Assembly (NCBI GenBank): GCA_041398665.1
Contig: JAWKUH010000016.1
Span: 1-64,000 of the forward strand
DNA from: Rohdeia sp041398665
GTDB taxonomy: Bacteria > Planctomycetota > UBA1135 > GCA-002686595
DNA: 64,000 nt
Direction: 5' to 3'
Part shown: positions 8,694-17,278 of the stretch, piece by piece
How positions within the stretch are numbered: the stretch's first letter is position 1
Layout of the letters: every line of letters begins with the position of its first letter
Made by a program: the position numbers and the translations under genes
The notes under the pieces: generated by a model
Told to the model about the DNA's origin: nothing
The model's input: only the letters and a program-made list of their open reading frames with translations
Databases searched by the model: none

Positions 8694-9438
8694 ACGCGTT
8701 CACGAGCGAGGGGCGCGACCGCGTCCGGTCCCGCGTGGTCGCCGCGGCCCGCGCGGACGCGCGCGTCGTGGCGGCGGCGCTCGTCGGATCGCTCGCCCAC
8801 GGCGGGGGGGACGCGTGGTCGGACGTCGACCTCACGTTCGCGGTCGCGGAGGGGGTGGAGCCGCTCGGAGTGCTCGGGTCCTTCGAGGAGTTGCTCGCGC
8901 GGGAGTTCGACGCCGCGGTGCTGTTCGACGTGCCGTTCGGGACGACGACGTACCGCGTGTTCCTGTTGCCCGGCGCGCTGCAGGTCGACCTGTCGGTGAC
9001 GCCGTGCGCCGCGTTCCGGCCACTCGGGCCGCGCTTCGAGCTCCTGTTCGGGAGCGCCGCCGAGGCGGATCCCGTCGCGGCGCCCGAGCTGCGCCCGCTC
9101 GTCGGCGGTGTGCACCACCTGCTGCGCGCGGGTCGCTGCGACGAGGACGGACGTGGCTCGCCCTGCACTGGATCGACGAGCTGAGGCACGCCGCGGCGCT
9201 CGCGATCGCTGCGTCGCGCGCGGACTCCCGGCGCGGTACGGACGCGGTGCCCGGACGGGCTGCCCGCCGTCCTGGCCGCGTTCGCGACGAGCGTCCCGCG
9301 CGACGTGCGGGGCGACGGACTCGCGCGCGCGCTCCGTGCGACGCGGCGGAAGTGTTCGCGAGGCGAAGCGCGTCGCGCCGGGGCGATCGACGCGCGCCTC
9401 GAGGCGTGCTCGACGACGTTCTCGCCGACCTCCGCTGA
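8690..9438 (+). pseudogene. nucleotidyltransferase-domain protein with frame breaks
   Basis: It starts at a GTG overlapping the TfoX-like stop (GTGA). The first frame gives an NTP-transferase core: VVAAALVGSLAHGGGDAWSD with the GS and DxD-type acidic pair (DAWSDVDLTF), and a third acidic site in LQVDLSV. From about 9145 the frame moves (TWLALHWIDELRHAAALAIA), then again near 9240 (DGLPAVLAAFATSVPRDVR) and 9340, ending with VLDDVLADLR at 9438. The reconstructed length is about 250 residues, as expected for kanamycin-nucleotidyltransferase-like proteins. With at least three indels in 300 bases, decay or poor consensus are both possible. The substrate is unknown. Confidence 0.6.
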
Positions 9439-9549
9439 GCCCTTCTTCGCCGAAGTGCCGAGGGTCGCGAGCGAGCGCGACGTGGTACGACGGCGCTCCG
9501 CCCGGCCGCTCGACCAGGTCGCCGGAGCGTACGAACCGAAGGAGCCACG

Positions 9550-10688
9550 ATGATCTCGTCCCGTCCCGTCACCGCACTCGTCGCTGCTCGCTCGCGCCGG
9601 GCTCGCCCTCGGCGCGACCTTCGGGCCGTCGGCGGAACCCGTCCAGAGGCTGCTGCGCAGGAGATGCCCGTCCTCGAGGACCTGGACCCCGTGCTGCTGC
9701 GCCACCGGTTCCTGGCCGAGATGGACGCGCGCGTGCGCGCGATGGCGTCGCGCGCGCACCTCGACGCGCGCCTCGCACTCGACGCGGTGCTGCCGCTCAG
9801 CTACCTCGGCATCGACGCCGAGCCCGTCGAGGGCGGCATGCGCATCACGAAGATCTATCCGCGCACCGGTGCGGAGGCGTCCGACCTCGAGCTCGGCGAC
9901 GTGCTGACGTCGATCGACGACGACGCGACACCGTCGCAGCCGATGATGGGCCACGCCGTGCGCACACGTCGGCCGGGACAGGAGGTCGCGCTGCACGTGG
10001 TGCGCGACGGCGAGGAGATGACGCTCGCCGCGACGCTCGGACCGCGCCCCGAGGAGGACGAGGACGAGAACGAGCAGTTCGCGGAGCTCGGCGGCCTCCC
10101 GCCGCTCACCGACATCGCGGTGGCGCTCGACTTCGACGCGCTCGCGGTCAGCGCCTCCGCTCGCGCTGCGTCCGAGGTCGGCGGTCACGGCGACACGAGC
10201 GGACTGGCGCGTCGTCGAGGAGGGCGGCGAGCGCTTCGTGCGTCAGGTCGCCGACGACCCGACGGGCATCCGCTTCCCGCAGGGCGTCGTCGACGGCGTC
10301 GAGGCGACCGACGCCGTGGTGCGCGTCGCCCACCGCTACCACGGCGGACTCACCGACCACTGTGCAGGCGTGATCCTGCACTGGGTCGACCGCGACAACT
10401 ATCTCGTCGCCCGCGTCAACAGCATCGAGCAGGACCTGCGCATCTTCCGCGTCGCGAACGGACTGCGCACGACGCTCCCCGGAGGTCGGGTCGCGGTGCC
10501 CGAGGACGACCGCGAGTGGCACACGCTCGAGTTCCGCGCGGAGGGCGAAGCTGACGGCGACCGTCGACGGGACCATCACGGCGACGGCCTACGACACCTT
10601 CCACCAGCGCGGCGGCGTCGGGCTGTGGACCAAGTCGGACGCCGTGACGGACTTCGACGACCTCGTGTTCGAGCCGCTGCGACGCTGA
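9550..10688 (+). CDS. secreted PDZ-domain protein with C-terminal LamG/DUF1080-like domain, frame interrupted
   Basis: An AAGGAG ribosome site precedes the ATG at 9550. A damaged signal-peptide region (frame change near 9590) leads into EMPVLEDLDPVLLRHRFL and a PDZ domain: GGMRITKIYPRTGAEASDLE, LGDVLTSIDD and RRPGQEVALHVVRDGEEM. A Glu/Asp-rich linker follows. After a break near 10150-10200 a jelly-roll-like domain is readable (GIRFPQGVVDGVEATDAVVR, VILHWVDRDNYLVARVNS, REWHTLEFRAEG) and, after another break near 10550, TVDGTITATAYDTF to DFDDLVFEPLRR. The beta domain resembles the concanavalin-like domains of DUF1080 proteins. It could be one fused gene or two adjoining genes. Confidence 0.5.
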
Positions 10689-10720
10689 CGAGCGCGTGCC
10701 GCGTCCGGCGCGGCGGCGGT

Positions 10721-10726
10721 TAGGAT
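10721..10726 (+). promoter_or_regulatory. leaderless-type -10 hexamer (TAGGAT)
   Basis: TAGGAT is followed by exactly six bases and the ATG at 10733. There is no Shine-Dalgarno sequence. This is one of six starts with identical spacing. Confidence 0.45.
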
Positions 10727-10732
10727 CCGCGC

Positions 10733-11428
10733 ATGGATCCCATCAGGCTCGGTCGACGCGCGCTGCTCGGGCTCGTCGTCGCCCTCGGTGCCGCGTCGTG
10801 TCGTCCCGCCCCCGCCGCGCGCGCGTGGGGGGGCGAGCTCGTCGTCCGCAACCAACGCACGTACGCGGCGCAGCGCGACACGCTCCGCGCGGAGCACGCG
10901 GGCGAGTGGATGGCGATCGCGCAGGGCGAGGTGCTCGGTCCGTTCGAGGACTTCCAACGCGCGGTGAACGCCGTGCAGCGGCGCGACCCCGGCACGTTCC
11001 ACGCCTTCGTCTACCGACCGGGCCTCGACGACGAGGACTTCGCGATCGCGCTCGACACGTCGGACGGCTCACACGCCTTCGTCGGCGGTGCGCTGCTCGG
11101 TCGTCTCGCGGAGGCGAGCGGCACGGCGGTCCCGACGGAGCCGATCGACCTCGAGCTCGTCCCGCTCGCGCCGATCGAGGACGTCGAGGGCTTCACGACG
11201 GAGGGCGCCGCGATCTCGGGCTTCGTGCCCTCGACGGAGCGCTTCGACCTCGCGCTCGACGCCGCGACGGCGAAGCGGGCCGGCGCGCGCCGCTTCTACG
11301 CACCGGCGATGGCGCTCGTGGACGGCGCCGGGGTCGACCCCGTGCGCACGACCTGGGTCCGCGCGCGCAGCACGACGTTCGGCCTGGAAGCGGTGGCGCT
11401 CGTCGTGCTGCTGCCCGACGCCGAGTAG
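10733..11428 (+). CDS. putative lipoprotein, unknown function
   Basis: This 231-residue protein has a twin-arginine-containing n-region and hydrophobic core (RRALLGLVVALGAASC) ending in a lipobox-like AASC at residues about 20-23, so an acylated envelope protein is likely. The mature part has repeated alpha/beta elements (GEWMAIAQGEVLGPFEDFQR, TFHAFVYRPG, ERFDLALDAATAKRAGARRF) without a motif I recognise. A TAGGAT hexamer six bases before the start suggests leaderless transcription. It is unrelated to the glyoxalase-fold gene downstream, which has its own strong ribosome site. Confidence 0.55.
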   Translation: MDPIRLGRRALLGLVVALGAASCRPAPAARAWGGELVVRNQRTYAAQRDTLRAEHAGEWMAIAQGEVLGPFEDFQRAVNAVQRRDPGTFHAFVYRPGLDDEDFAIALDTSDGSHAFVGGALLGRLAEASGTAVPTEPIDLELVPLAPIEDVEGFTTEGAAISGFVPSTERFDLALDAATAKRAGARRFYAPAMALVDGAGVDPVRTTWVRARSTTFGLEAVALVVLLPDAE

Positions 11429-11501
11429 CCTGACCGACCCGTCGGCGCGACGCGCCGCCCGTTCGACGCCCCACGACAGACGACAGGAGAGGAGCAACGC
11501 C

Positions 11502-12299
11502 ATGCCCGCACGCAACGACTTCGCGCCCGGCGAGTTCTGCTGGATCGACCTCGCCGCCCACGACCTCGCCGCCGCGGCGGAGTGGTACGGCAAGCTCTTC
11601 GGTTGGACGCTGTTCCAGCAGGAGACGCCCGGCGGCGGCCCGCCCTACGGCTTCCTCATGCAGAACGGCGCGGCGGTCGCCGGCATCGGTGAGATGAACG
11701 ACGAGATGAAGTCGCGCGGCGTCCCGCCGCTGTGGAACACCTACGTCTGTTCGCAGGACTGCGCGAGGACGGAGTCGCGCGCGCGCGAACTCGGTGCGAA
11801 CGTCGTCTTCCCGACCACCGAGGTCCCGGGCCACGGCAGGCTCGCGTTCCTGACCGACCCCGAGGGCGTCACGATCGCCCTGTGGGAGTCGACGAACCAC
11901 ATGGGGCCGGGCTTCGTGACGATGGAGCCCGGGTCGTTCTCGTGGGTCGAGCTGATGACGCGCACGCCCGACGCGTCGAAGGGCTTCTACGCCGACCTGT
12001 TCGGTTGGGACTACGCCGACGTCCCGATGCCGCACGGCTCCTACTCGATGATCAAGAGCGGCGGTCGTGACCAGGGCGGCGTCATGGACGTGAACGACAA
12101 GATGTTCGACGGCATGCCGTCGCACTGGCAGGTCTACCTCATGACGGCGGACTGCGACGCCGCGACGAAGCAGGTCGCCGAGCTCGGCGGACGCGTCCTC
12201 GTCCCGTCGACGCCGATCCCGGTCGGCAAGTTCAGCGTGGTCCAGGACCCGCAGGGCGGCACGTTCTCGTTGCTCGAGATGTCGAGCACGCCCTGCTGA
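11502..12299 (+). CDS. two-domain VOC (glyoxalase-fold) protein
   Basis: This 265-residue protein has two tandem vicinal-oxygen-chelate modules. Domain 1 (residues about 8-128) reads FCWIDLAAHDLAAAAEWYGK and LAFLTDPEGVTIALWE. Domain 2 (about 140-262) reads FSWVELMTRTPDASKGFYAD and FSVVQDPQGGTFSLLE. This duplicated arrangement of about 260 residues is common in glyoxalase/bleomycin-resistance-like proteins whose substrates are mostly unknown. The Glu of each ALWE/SLLE end could be a metal ligand. A strong AGGAGAGGAG sequence lies 6-15 bases before the ATG. No partner operon gene is evident. Confidence 0.9.
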   Translation: MPARNDFAPGEFCWIDLAAHDLAAAAEWYGKLFGWTLFQQETPGGGPPYGFLMQNGAAVAGIGEMNDEMKSRGVPPLWNTYVCSQDCARTESRARELGANVVFPTTEVPGHGRLAFLTDPEGVTIALWESTNHMGPGFVTMEPGSFSWVELMTRTPDASKGFYADLFGWDYADVPMPHGSYSMIKSGGRDQGGVMDVNDKMFDGMPSHWQVYLMTADCDAATKQVAELGGRVLVPSTPIPVGKFSVVQDPQGGTFSLLEMSSTPC

Positions 12300-12370
12300 G
12301 TCGCCGGAGGTCCACCACGAGACCGCCGACCGGGATCGTGTCGGAGCCGGGGTGAGCCGGACGCCGCGCG

Positions 12371-13573
12371 TCAGACGTCGCGCGTCGCCGGCTCCGGCGC
12401 CTTCTGACGCATGACCCAGACGGTGCCGACGCCGCCCTCCTCGAGGAACTCCGCGCGCTCGCGGTAGAGTTCGTCGAACTCGTCGCCGAGGTCCATGCTG
12501 CCGTCGTCCGACGGCTCCATGCGCTCCATCAGCGCGTCCATCCTGCGGTTCCAGTCCGCGAGCCGCCGGCGCGCCTCCTCCTCGGTGAGGCCCTTCGCCG
12601 GGCGCGTCACGTAGGAGTTGTCACCGATCAGCAGGTCGAAGCGTCCGTCGCCGTCGAGGTCGTCGACGAACACGCGGAAGTCGGACTGCGGCGTCGTGAT
12701 ATGCGCGTCGCCGAACACGACGTCGTCGCCGAGCTGCATGCCCGAGTGCTCCGCCTCGAGCAGCGTCTCGCGCTTCCCGTAGGTCGGCGGCGAGCCGCCG
12801 CGGTTGCGGAAGAGGAACACGCCGTCGGTGCCGCCGCTCACGAGGTCGAGGTCCCCGTCGCCGTCCCAGTCGACGAAGACCGGGTCGGAGTGCGCACCCG
12901 TCACGCGGATGGGGTCCTTCCCGTCGGTCAGCGGCGTGCACGTCGGCGCGAACTTCCCGCCGCCCTCGCCGAGGAACACCGAGAACGTGCCCTCGAAGCA
13001 CCCCGAGACGATGTCGAGGTCGCCGTCACCGTCCCAGTCGATCGCGGTGGGGCGCGTGCAGATCCGGTCGATCGGGTCGTTGTCGCCGGTGAGGATCAGC
13101 GGCGCGCCGTCGGTGCCGAGGAGCGCTTCGGCCGCGCCGAAGCCTCCGCCTTCCAGTCCCGGCAGGACCCAGAAGAGCCCCGCCATGCTCCCTTCCAGGC
13201 GCGAGTAGCAGCCGGAGAGGATGTCGATCCTGCCGTCCCCGTTGACGTCCACGAACTGTGGCGTCGAGGACGTGCATCACCACACGCCGGGCACCGTCGC
13301 GATCTCGCCTCCGGCTCGGAGCCATTCGCGCTCGCCGAACGTGCCGTCGCCCTTGCCGGGGTAGACCGCGATCTTGCCGCCGTCGAACTGACCGACGACG
13401 AGGTCCTTCGTGCCGTCGCCCGTCACGTCGTGGAGCGCTGGCGCCGCGTAGCCCGGCGCGTCGGTCGCGACGCGTCCGCCCGCGACGGCGACGCGCACCG
13501 GCGCGGCGAAGACGGGGTCGTCGGCGGGGGAGGGCGTCGCACAGAGCGTCGCCGCGGAGATCAGGATCAGCAT
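12371..13573 (-). CDS. secreted FG-GAP/VCBS repeat protein with in-frame TGA (candidate selenoprotein)
   Basis: From the ATG at 13573 a signal peptide (MLILISAATLCATPSPADD) precedes FG-GAP units: PALHDVTGDGTKDLVVGQFD and IAVYPGKGDGTF. Codon 99 is TGA (13277-13279), directly after VPGVW and directly before CTSSTPQFVDVNGDGRIDI. Both sides are in the same frame, and further repeats follow (VDWDGDGDLDLVSGG, VDDLDGDGRFDLLIGD) to the TGA at 12371. The C-terminal about 80 residues are acidic and helical. A perfect-frame stop next to a Cys, followed at once by a stable hairpin, fits selenocysteine; a single substitution or a real truncation are the alternatives. FG-GAP proteins of this sort are exported and form beta-propeller-like folds. 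Confidence 0.7.
13245..13273 (-). promoter_or_regulatory. candidate bacterial SECIS-like hairpin
   Basis: Starting three bases after the in-frame TGA (13277-13279, minus strand), the arm at 13264-13273 (ACGUCCUCGA) pairs with 13245-13254 (UCGUGGACGU). This gives nine Watson-Crick pairs with one U-U mismatch and a nine-base loop CGCCACAGU with G at loop position 2. Bacterial SECIS elements are hairpins immediately 3' of the UGA with a G at the start of the apical loop. The stem-to-UGA distance is at the short end of what I recall. Folding was done by eye. Confidence 0.4.
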
Positions 13574-13700
13574 GGATGCACCTCGTCGTGGTCGAACTTC
13601 GGTCGGTCCGGATTCCGGGCCGACCCCGTCGTTTCTACCCGAACGCCCGAGCCTCGGGCTGTTTCCGAGGGGTGAACCGGGGCCTGCGACGGTCGCTCCC

Positions 13701-13706
13701 TAGAAT
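13701..13706 (+). promoter_or_regulatory. candidate -10 hexamer (TAGAAT)
   Basis: TAGAAT lies 42 bases before the ATG of the ferritin-like gene, whose leader carries a GGAG ribosome site seven bases before the start. It would give a normal leadered transcript. Confidence 0.35.
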
Positions 13707-13748
13707 CGCGGTCCCGCCCGCGGAACCCCGGCCGAGACGGAGCACGAC

Positions 13749-14204
13749 ATGCCGAACATCGATCGCAAGAACGTCATCGACATCCTGAACGAGATCCTCG
13801 AGCTCGAGCTCGCGGGGGTCGTGCGGTACACGCACTACTCGCTCATGGTCTACGGCTACAACCGCATCCCGATCGTCTCCTGGCTCAAGGGCAACGCGAC
13901 GGAGGGACTCGACCACGCGCACAAGGCGGGCGAGATGGTGACGATGCTCGGCGGCCATCCGTCGCTCAAGATCGGCTCGCTGCTCGAGACGACCAAGCAC
14001 GACATCGGCGACATCCTGCGCGAGAGCCTCGAGCACGAGGGCCGCACGGTCGAGGCCTACCGCAAGCTTCTCGCGGCCGTCGAGGGGAGGTCCGTCGCGC
14101 TCGAGGAGTACGCGCGCGAGATGATCTACCTCGAGGAGCTGCACCTCGACGAGGTCGACAAGATGCTGCGCAAGCCGGGGCAGACCGAGCCGTTCGCCGG
14201 GTGA
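13749..14204 (+). CDS. ferritin-like / bacterioferritin family protein
   Basis: This 151-residue four-helix-bundle protein has the di-iron pattern of ferritin-like proteins: EILELELAGVVRYTHYSLMV in helix A (Glu ligand followed by aromatic residues), EGLDHAHKAGEM in helix B (Glu plus His), LEHEGRTVEAYRKLL in helix C and YLEELHLDEVDKML in helix D (E-x2-H). The length fits bacterioferritin. The position-52-type haem Met is not obvious, so haem binding is uncertain. The likely role is iron storage and oxidation in the cytoplasm. It is monocistronic, divergent from the FG-GAP gene across a 175-base intergenic region. Confidence 0.85.
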   Translation: MPNIDRKNVIDILNEILELELAGVVRYTHYSLMVYGYNRIPIVSWLKGNATEGLDHAHKAGEMVTMLGGHPSLKIGSLLETTKHDIGDILRESLEHEGRTVEAYRKLLAAVEGRSVALEEYAREMIYLEELHLDEVDKMLRKPGQTEPFAG

Positions 14205-14255
14205 CGGGCGCGGCGGTGCGCGAGTTCCGCGGCGGTCCACACGCCGCGACGCTCG

Positions 14256-15350
14256 TCACCCCGTGACGCGCTTGAACGCCCGCACGCCCGCGAACAGGAG
14301 GGCGACGGTGATCACGACGAGCGCGAGCGCGTGCTGCCAGAGGTCGTGCAGGCCGGCGTCGCGGATGACGATGCCGCGGATCGCGGCGATGAAGTGCGTC
14401 GCGGGGAGGATCTGGCCGATCCACTGGAGGGCGACGGGCAGCGACGAGAGCGGGAAGATGTAGCCGGAGAGCAGGATCGACGGCAGCAGGAGCATCTGCG
14501 CCATCTGCATCGCCTCGACCTGCGACTTCGAGAGCGCCGAGATCACGAGGCCGAGCGCGAGGAGCGCGCAGAGGTAGAGCAGCGCCAACCCGGCGAGGAG
14601 CACGGCGCTGCCGCGGATCGGCACGCCGAAGATCGTCGTCATTACGCCGAGCACGGCGACGAACTGGACGAGCGAGAGGACGAGGTAGGGCAGCAGCTTC
14701 CCGAGGATCAGCGCGGTCGGCGAGACCGGCGTGACGAGGAGCTGCTCGAGCGTGCCGCGCTCGCGTTCGCGCACCACCGCGAAGGCCGACAGCATCGTCG
14801 CGGAGAACGTCAGCAGGATGCCGACGAGGCCCGGGACGAGGAGGTTCGCGCTCTTCATCGCCGGGTTGAAGAGCACCTCGGGGCGCGCGGCGATCGGCGG
14901 ATCGAGCGCGCCGAGTTCCTCCAGCGACTTCGACAGCGCCAGGCCGTTCACTGCCGCGAGCGACTGCGACGCGATGGTGGAGTCGGAGCCGTCGACGAGG
15001 ACGCGGAAGACGGCGGGTTCGCCCGCGAGGCGTTTGCGGTGGTAGTCCGGCGGGATCTCGATGCCGACGTTCGCGCGCGCCGCGACGATGTCGCCGACGA
15101 GCTCCTCGCGCGAGTCGACGTACTCCGTGACGCGCAGCACGCTCGTGGCCTCGAGCTCGGCGACGAGCTCGCGGCTCGCCTCGCTGCGGCTCTCGTCGAG
15201 CACCGCGGTCGGCACGTCGCCGACGTTCGTGTCGATCGATCCGAAGAGCGTGAGCTGGAGCAGCGGGATGAACAGCGCGAGCCGCAGCGTCGCGCGGTCG
15301 CGCAGGACGTGGCGCGCCTCCTTGCGCGCGACGGCGAGCAGGCCCCTCAC
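14256..15350 (-). CDS. ABC-2 type transporter permease
   Basis: This 364-residue protein starts at a GTG overlapping the ATPase stop (GTGA). Layout: cytoplasmic start, first helix (LALFIPLLQLTLFG), a large extracytoplasmic loop of about 160 residues (DTNVGDVPTAVLDESRSEAS to the SANLLVPG segment), then five C-terminal helices (LVGILLTFSATMLSAFAVV, YLVLSLVQFVAVLGVMTTIF, AGLALLYLCALLALGLVISA, a re-entrant LPSILLSGYIFPLSSLP, and LALVVITVALLFAG). The ERERGTLEQLLVTPVSP coupling helix is typical of the YhhJ/YbhR type. Together with the ATPase and HlyD gene it forms an exporter; the substrate is unknown but similar sets export drugs or hydrophobic compounds. Confidence 0.92.
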   Translation of the reverse strand: MRGLLAVARKEARHVLRDRATLRLALFIPLLQLTLFGSIDTNVGDVPTAVLDESRSEASRELVAELEATSVLRVTEYVDSREELVGDIVAARANVGIEIPPDYHRKRLAGEPAVFRVLVDGSDSTIASQSLAAVNGLALSKSLEELGALDPPIAARPEVLFNPAMKSANLLVPGLVGILLTFSATMLSAFAVVRERERGTLEQLLVTPVSPTALILGKLLPYLVLSLVQFVAVLGVMTTIFGVPIRGSAVLLAGLALLYLCALLALGLVISALSKSQVEAMQMAQMLLLPSILLSGYIFPLSSLPVALQWIGQILPATHFIAAIRGIVIRDAGLHDLWQHALALVVITVALLFAGVRAFKRVTG

Positions 15351-16315
15351 CGCTGCGCTCCTTCCGGCTCGCGGTCGCGCGCGCGGGTGAGCTGGACGAA
15401 GACGTCCTCGAGCGACGGGCGGATCCGCTCGACCGAGCGGACGTCGACGCCGCGCTCCTCGAGGTCGCGCTCCAGCGGCCCGGGGAAGGCCGACTCCTCG
15501 ACGACGACGTTGACGGCGTTGCCGAAGACCGTCGCGTCGCGCACGTAGTCGAGCTGCTCGACCGTGCGCAGCGAGCTCGCCGCGTCGGAGCCGAGGTCGA
15601 CGCGCACGAGCGACGTCCCCTGCGGGAACACGCCGTCGCGGTCGCGCAGCTCCTCCGGCGTGCCCGTCACCATCAGGCGCGAGAGGTAGAGGTACGCGAC
15701 GAGTCCGCAGCGCTCGGCCTCGTCCATGTAGTGCGTCGACACGAGCAGCGTCGCACCGTCCGCCGCGAGTTCGAACAGGAGCGCCCACAGCTCGCGCCGC
15801 GCCACCGGGTCGATCCCCGCGGTCGGTTCGTCGAGGAACAGCACGCGCGGGCCGTGCATCATCGCGCACGACAGCGCGAGCCGCTGCTTCCAACCGCCCG
15901 ACAGCGTGCCGGCGAGCCGGTCGACGTACGGACCGAGCCCGGTGCGCTCGACGGCCCACTCCACGCGCTCCTCGCGCTTCTTCCGCCGGAGGCCGTAGAC
16001 CTCGGCGAAGAAGCGCAGGTTCTCGAGCACCGTCAGGTCCTCGTACTGCGAGAAGCGCTGCGGGACGTAGCCGATGCGCTCGCGCACCTCCTGCCGGTTC
16101 GTCGCGATGTCGAGCCCGTCGACCGAGGCCTCGCCGTCGGTCGGGACGAGCAGTCCGCACAGGATGCGGATCAGCGTCGACTTGCCCGAGCCGTTGGGGC
16201 CGAGCAGCGCCATGATCTCGCCGCGCGGGACCGAGAGCGTGACGTCCTCGAGCGCGCGCACCTCGCCGAAGTCGTGCGTGACCGAACGGACCTCGATACC
16301 GTGCTCGTCGCTCAC
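15347..16315 (-). CDS. ABC transporter ATP-binding protein
   Basis: This 322-residue protein starts at a GTG overlapping the HlyD stop (GTGA). It contains Walker A GPNGSGKST (near residue 40), a Q-loop region VPQRFSQYEDLT, signature LSGGWKQRL, Walker B RVLFLDEPTAGID and the switch His in LLVSTHYMDEAE. The C-terminal about 90 residues (TSLVRVDLGSDAASSLRTVE to SLEDVFVQLT) match the DUF4162-like tail of ABC-2 drug exporters. It would power the permease encoded immediately downstream. A single nucleotide-binding domain is present, so the transporter is presumably a homodimer. Confidence 0.94.
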   Translation of the reverse strand: MSDEHGIEVRSVTHDFGEVRALEDVTLSVPRGEIMALLGPNGSGKSTLIRILCGLLVPTDGEASVDGLDIATNRQEVRERIGYVPQRFSQYEDLTVLENLRFFAEVYGLRRKKREERVEWAVERTGLGPYVDRLAGTLSGGWKQRLALSCAMMHGPRVLFLDEPTAGIDPVARRELWALLFELAADGATLLVSTHYMDEAERCGLVAYLYLSRLMVTGTPEELRDRDGVFPQGTSLVRVDLGSDAASSLRTVEQLDYVRDATVFGNAVNVVVEESAFPGPLERDLEERGVDVRSVERIRPSLEDVFVQLTRARDREPEGAQR

Positions 16316-17229
16316 GGTGCGAGGCGCACCGTCGCCGTCATGCCGGGGTGCAGCCGTTCGTCGCGCGCGAGCGTGACCTCGACGGGGAACACGAGGTCCG
16401 CGCGCTGGTCGCGGGTCTGGACGTTGCGCGGCGTGTACTCCGCGCGGTCGCCGATGGTGGTCACGCGCCCCGCGAGCGTCGCGCCGATCCCGTCGACCGA
16501 GACCTCGGCCTGCTGACCGAGTCGGACGCCGGCGAGTTCGGTCTCGGGCACGTACACGCGCACCCACGGATCGTCGTCGGTGCGGATCTCCGCGACCGGC
16601 GAGCCTGCGGCGACGAGGTCGCCCGGCAGGAGGTCGAAGACCGCGAGGACGCCGTCGCTCGGCGCCGTGATCTCGAGTTCGCGCTCCTGCACCTCGACCT
16701 CGCCGAGCGCGGCGCGCGACTCCGCGACGGCCGCGCGCGCCTGCTCGAGCCGTTCGGGGCGCGTGCCCTCGACGAGCTCGTCGAGCTGCGCCTTCGCCAC
16801 GTCCGCCGCGATGCGCGCCGAGGCGGTCTCCTCGGAGGAGGCCGCGTCGTCCGACAGCAGGCCCTCGAGCCGGAGCGCGACGCGCTCCGCGTCCTGCCAA
16901 CGAAGGCGCGCGCGTTCGACCTCCTGCGCCCGAGGTCCCGCCGTCGCCTCGGCGAGCGACGCCGTCGCCGCGTCGAGTCGCGCGCGCGCGGCCTCGAGCC
17001 GCGGAGCGACCGCTCCCGGTTCGAGCCGCACGAGCACCGCTCCGCGCTCCACCCGGTCGCCCTCGTCCGCGAACGCCTCGGCGACGCGACCGCCGACGAG
17101 CGAGCCCACGCGGATCGCGTGCGACTCGATCGTGCCGGAGTAGGTGCCGTCGTCGTCGGTGCCGCGCTCCACGAGCACGACGACCACGGCGGCGACGACG
17201 ACCAGGACGAGGACGAGGATCTTCTTCAA
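16312..17229 (-). CDS. HlyD-family periplasmic adaptor protein
   Basis: This 305-residue protein starts at TTG (17227-17229), giving MKKILVLVLVVVAAVVVVLV, a signal anchor. It shows the biotinyl-lipoyl-like hairpin halves (GSLVGGRVAEAFADEGDRVE and LEITAPSDGVLAVFDLLPGD), a long coiled coil between them (residues about 75-165, rich in Ala/Arg/Glu), and a C-terminal beta-barrel (VRLGQQAEVSVDGIG, LHPGMTATVRL). It is first in the exporter operon and resembles YbhG/YhiI-type adaptors that link an ABC-2 exporter to an outer-membrane channel. No channel gene is present in the window. Confidence 0.92.
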   Translation of the reverse strand: MKKILVLVLVVVAAVVVVLVERGTDDDGTYSGTIESHAIRVGSLVGGRVAEAFADEGDRVERGAVLVRLEPGAVAPRLEAARARLDAATASLAEATAGPRAQEVERARLRWQDAERVALRLEGLLSDDAASSEETASARIAADVAKAQLDELVEGTRPERLEQARAAVAESRAALGEVEVQERELEITAPSDGVLAVFDLLPGDLVAAGSPVAEIRTDDDPWVRVYVPETELAGVRLGQQAEVSVDGIGATLAGRVTTIGDRAEYTPRNVQTRDQRADLVFPVEVTLARDERLHPGMTATVRLAP

Positions 17230-17278
17230 CGGAACTCCACGGGCCGATCGCGGATCATGCTAGCTCCGCTCCGTCCAC

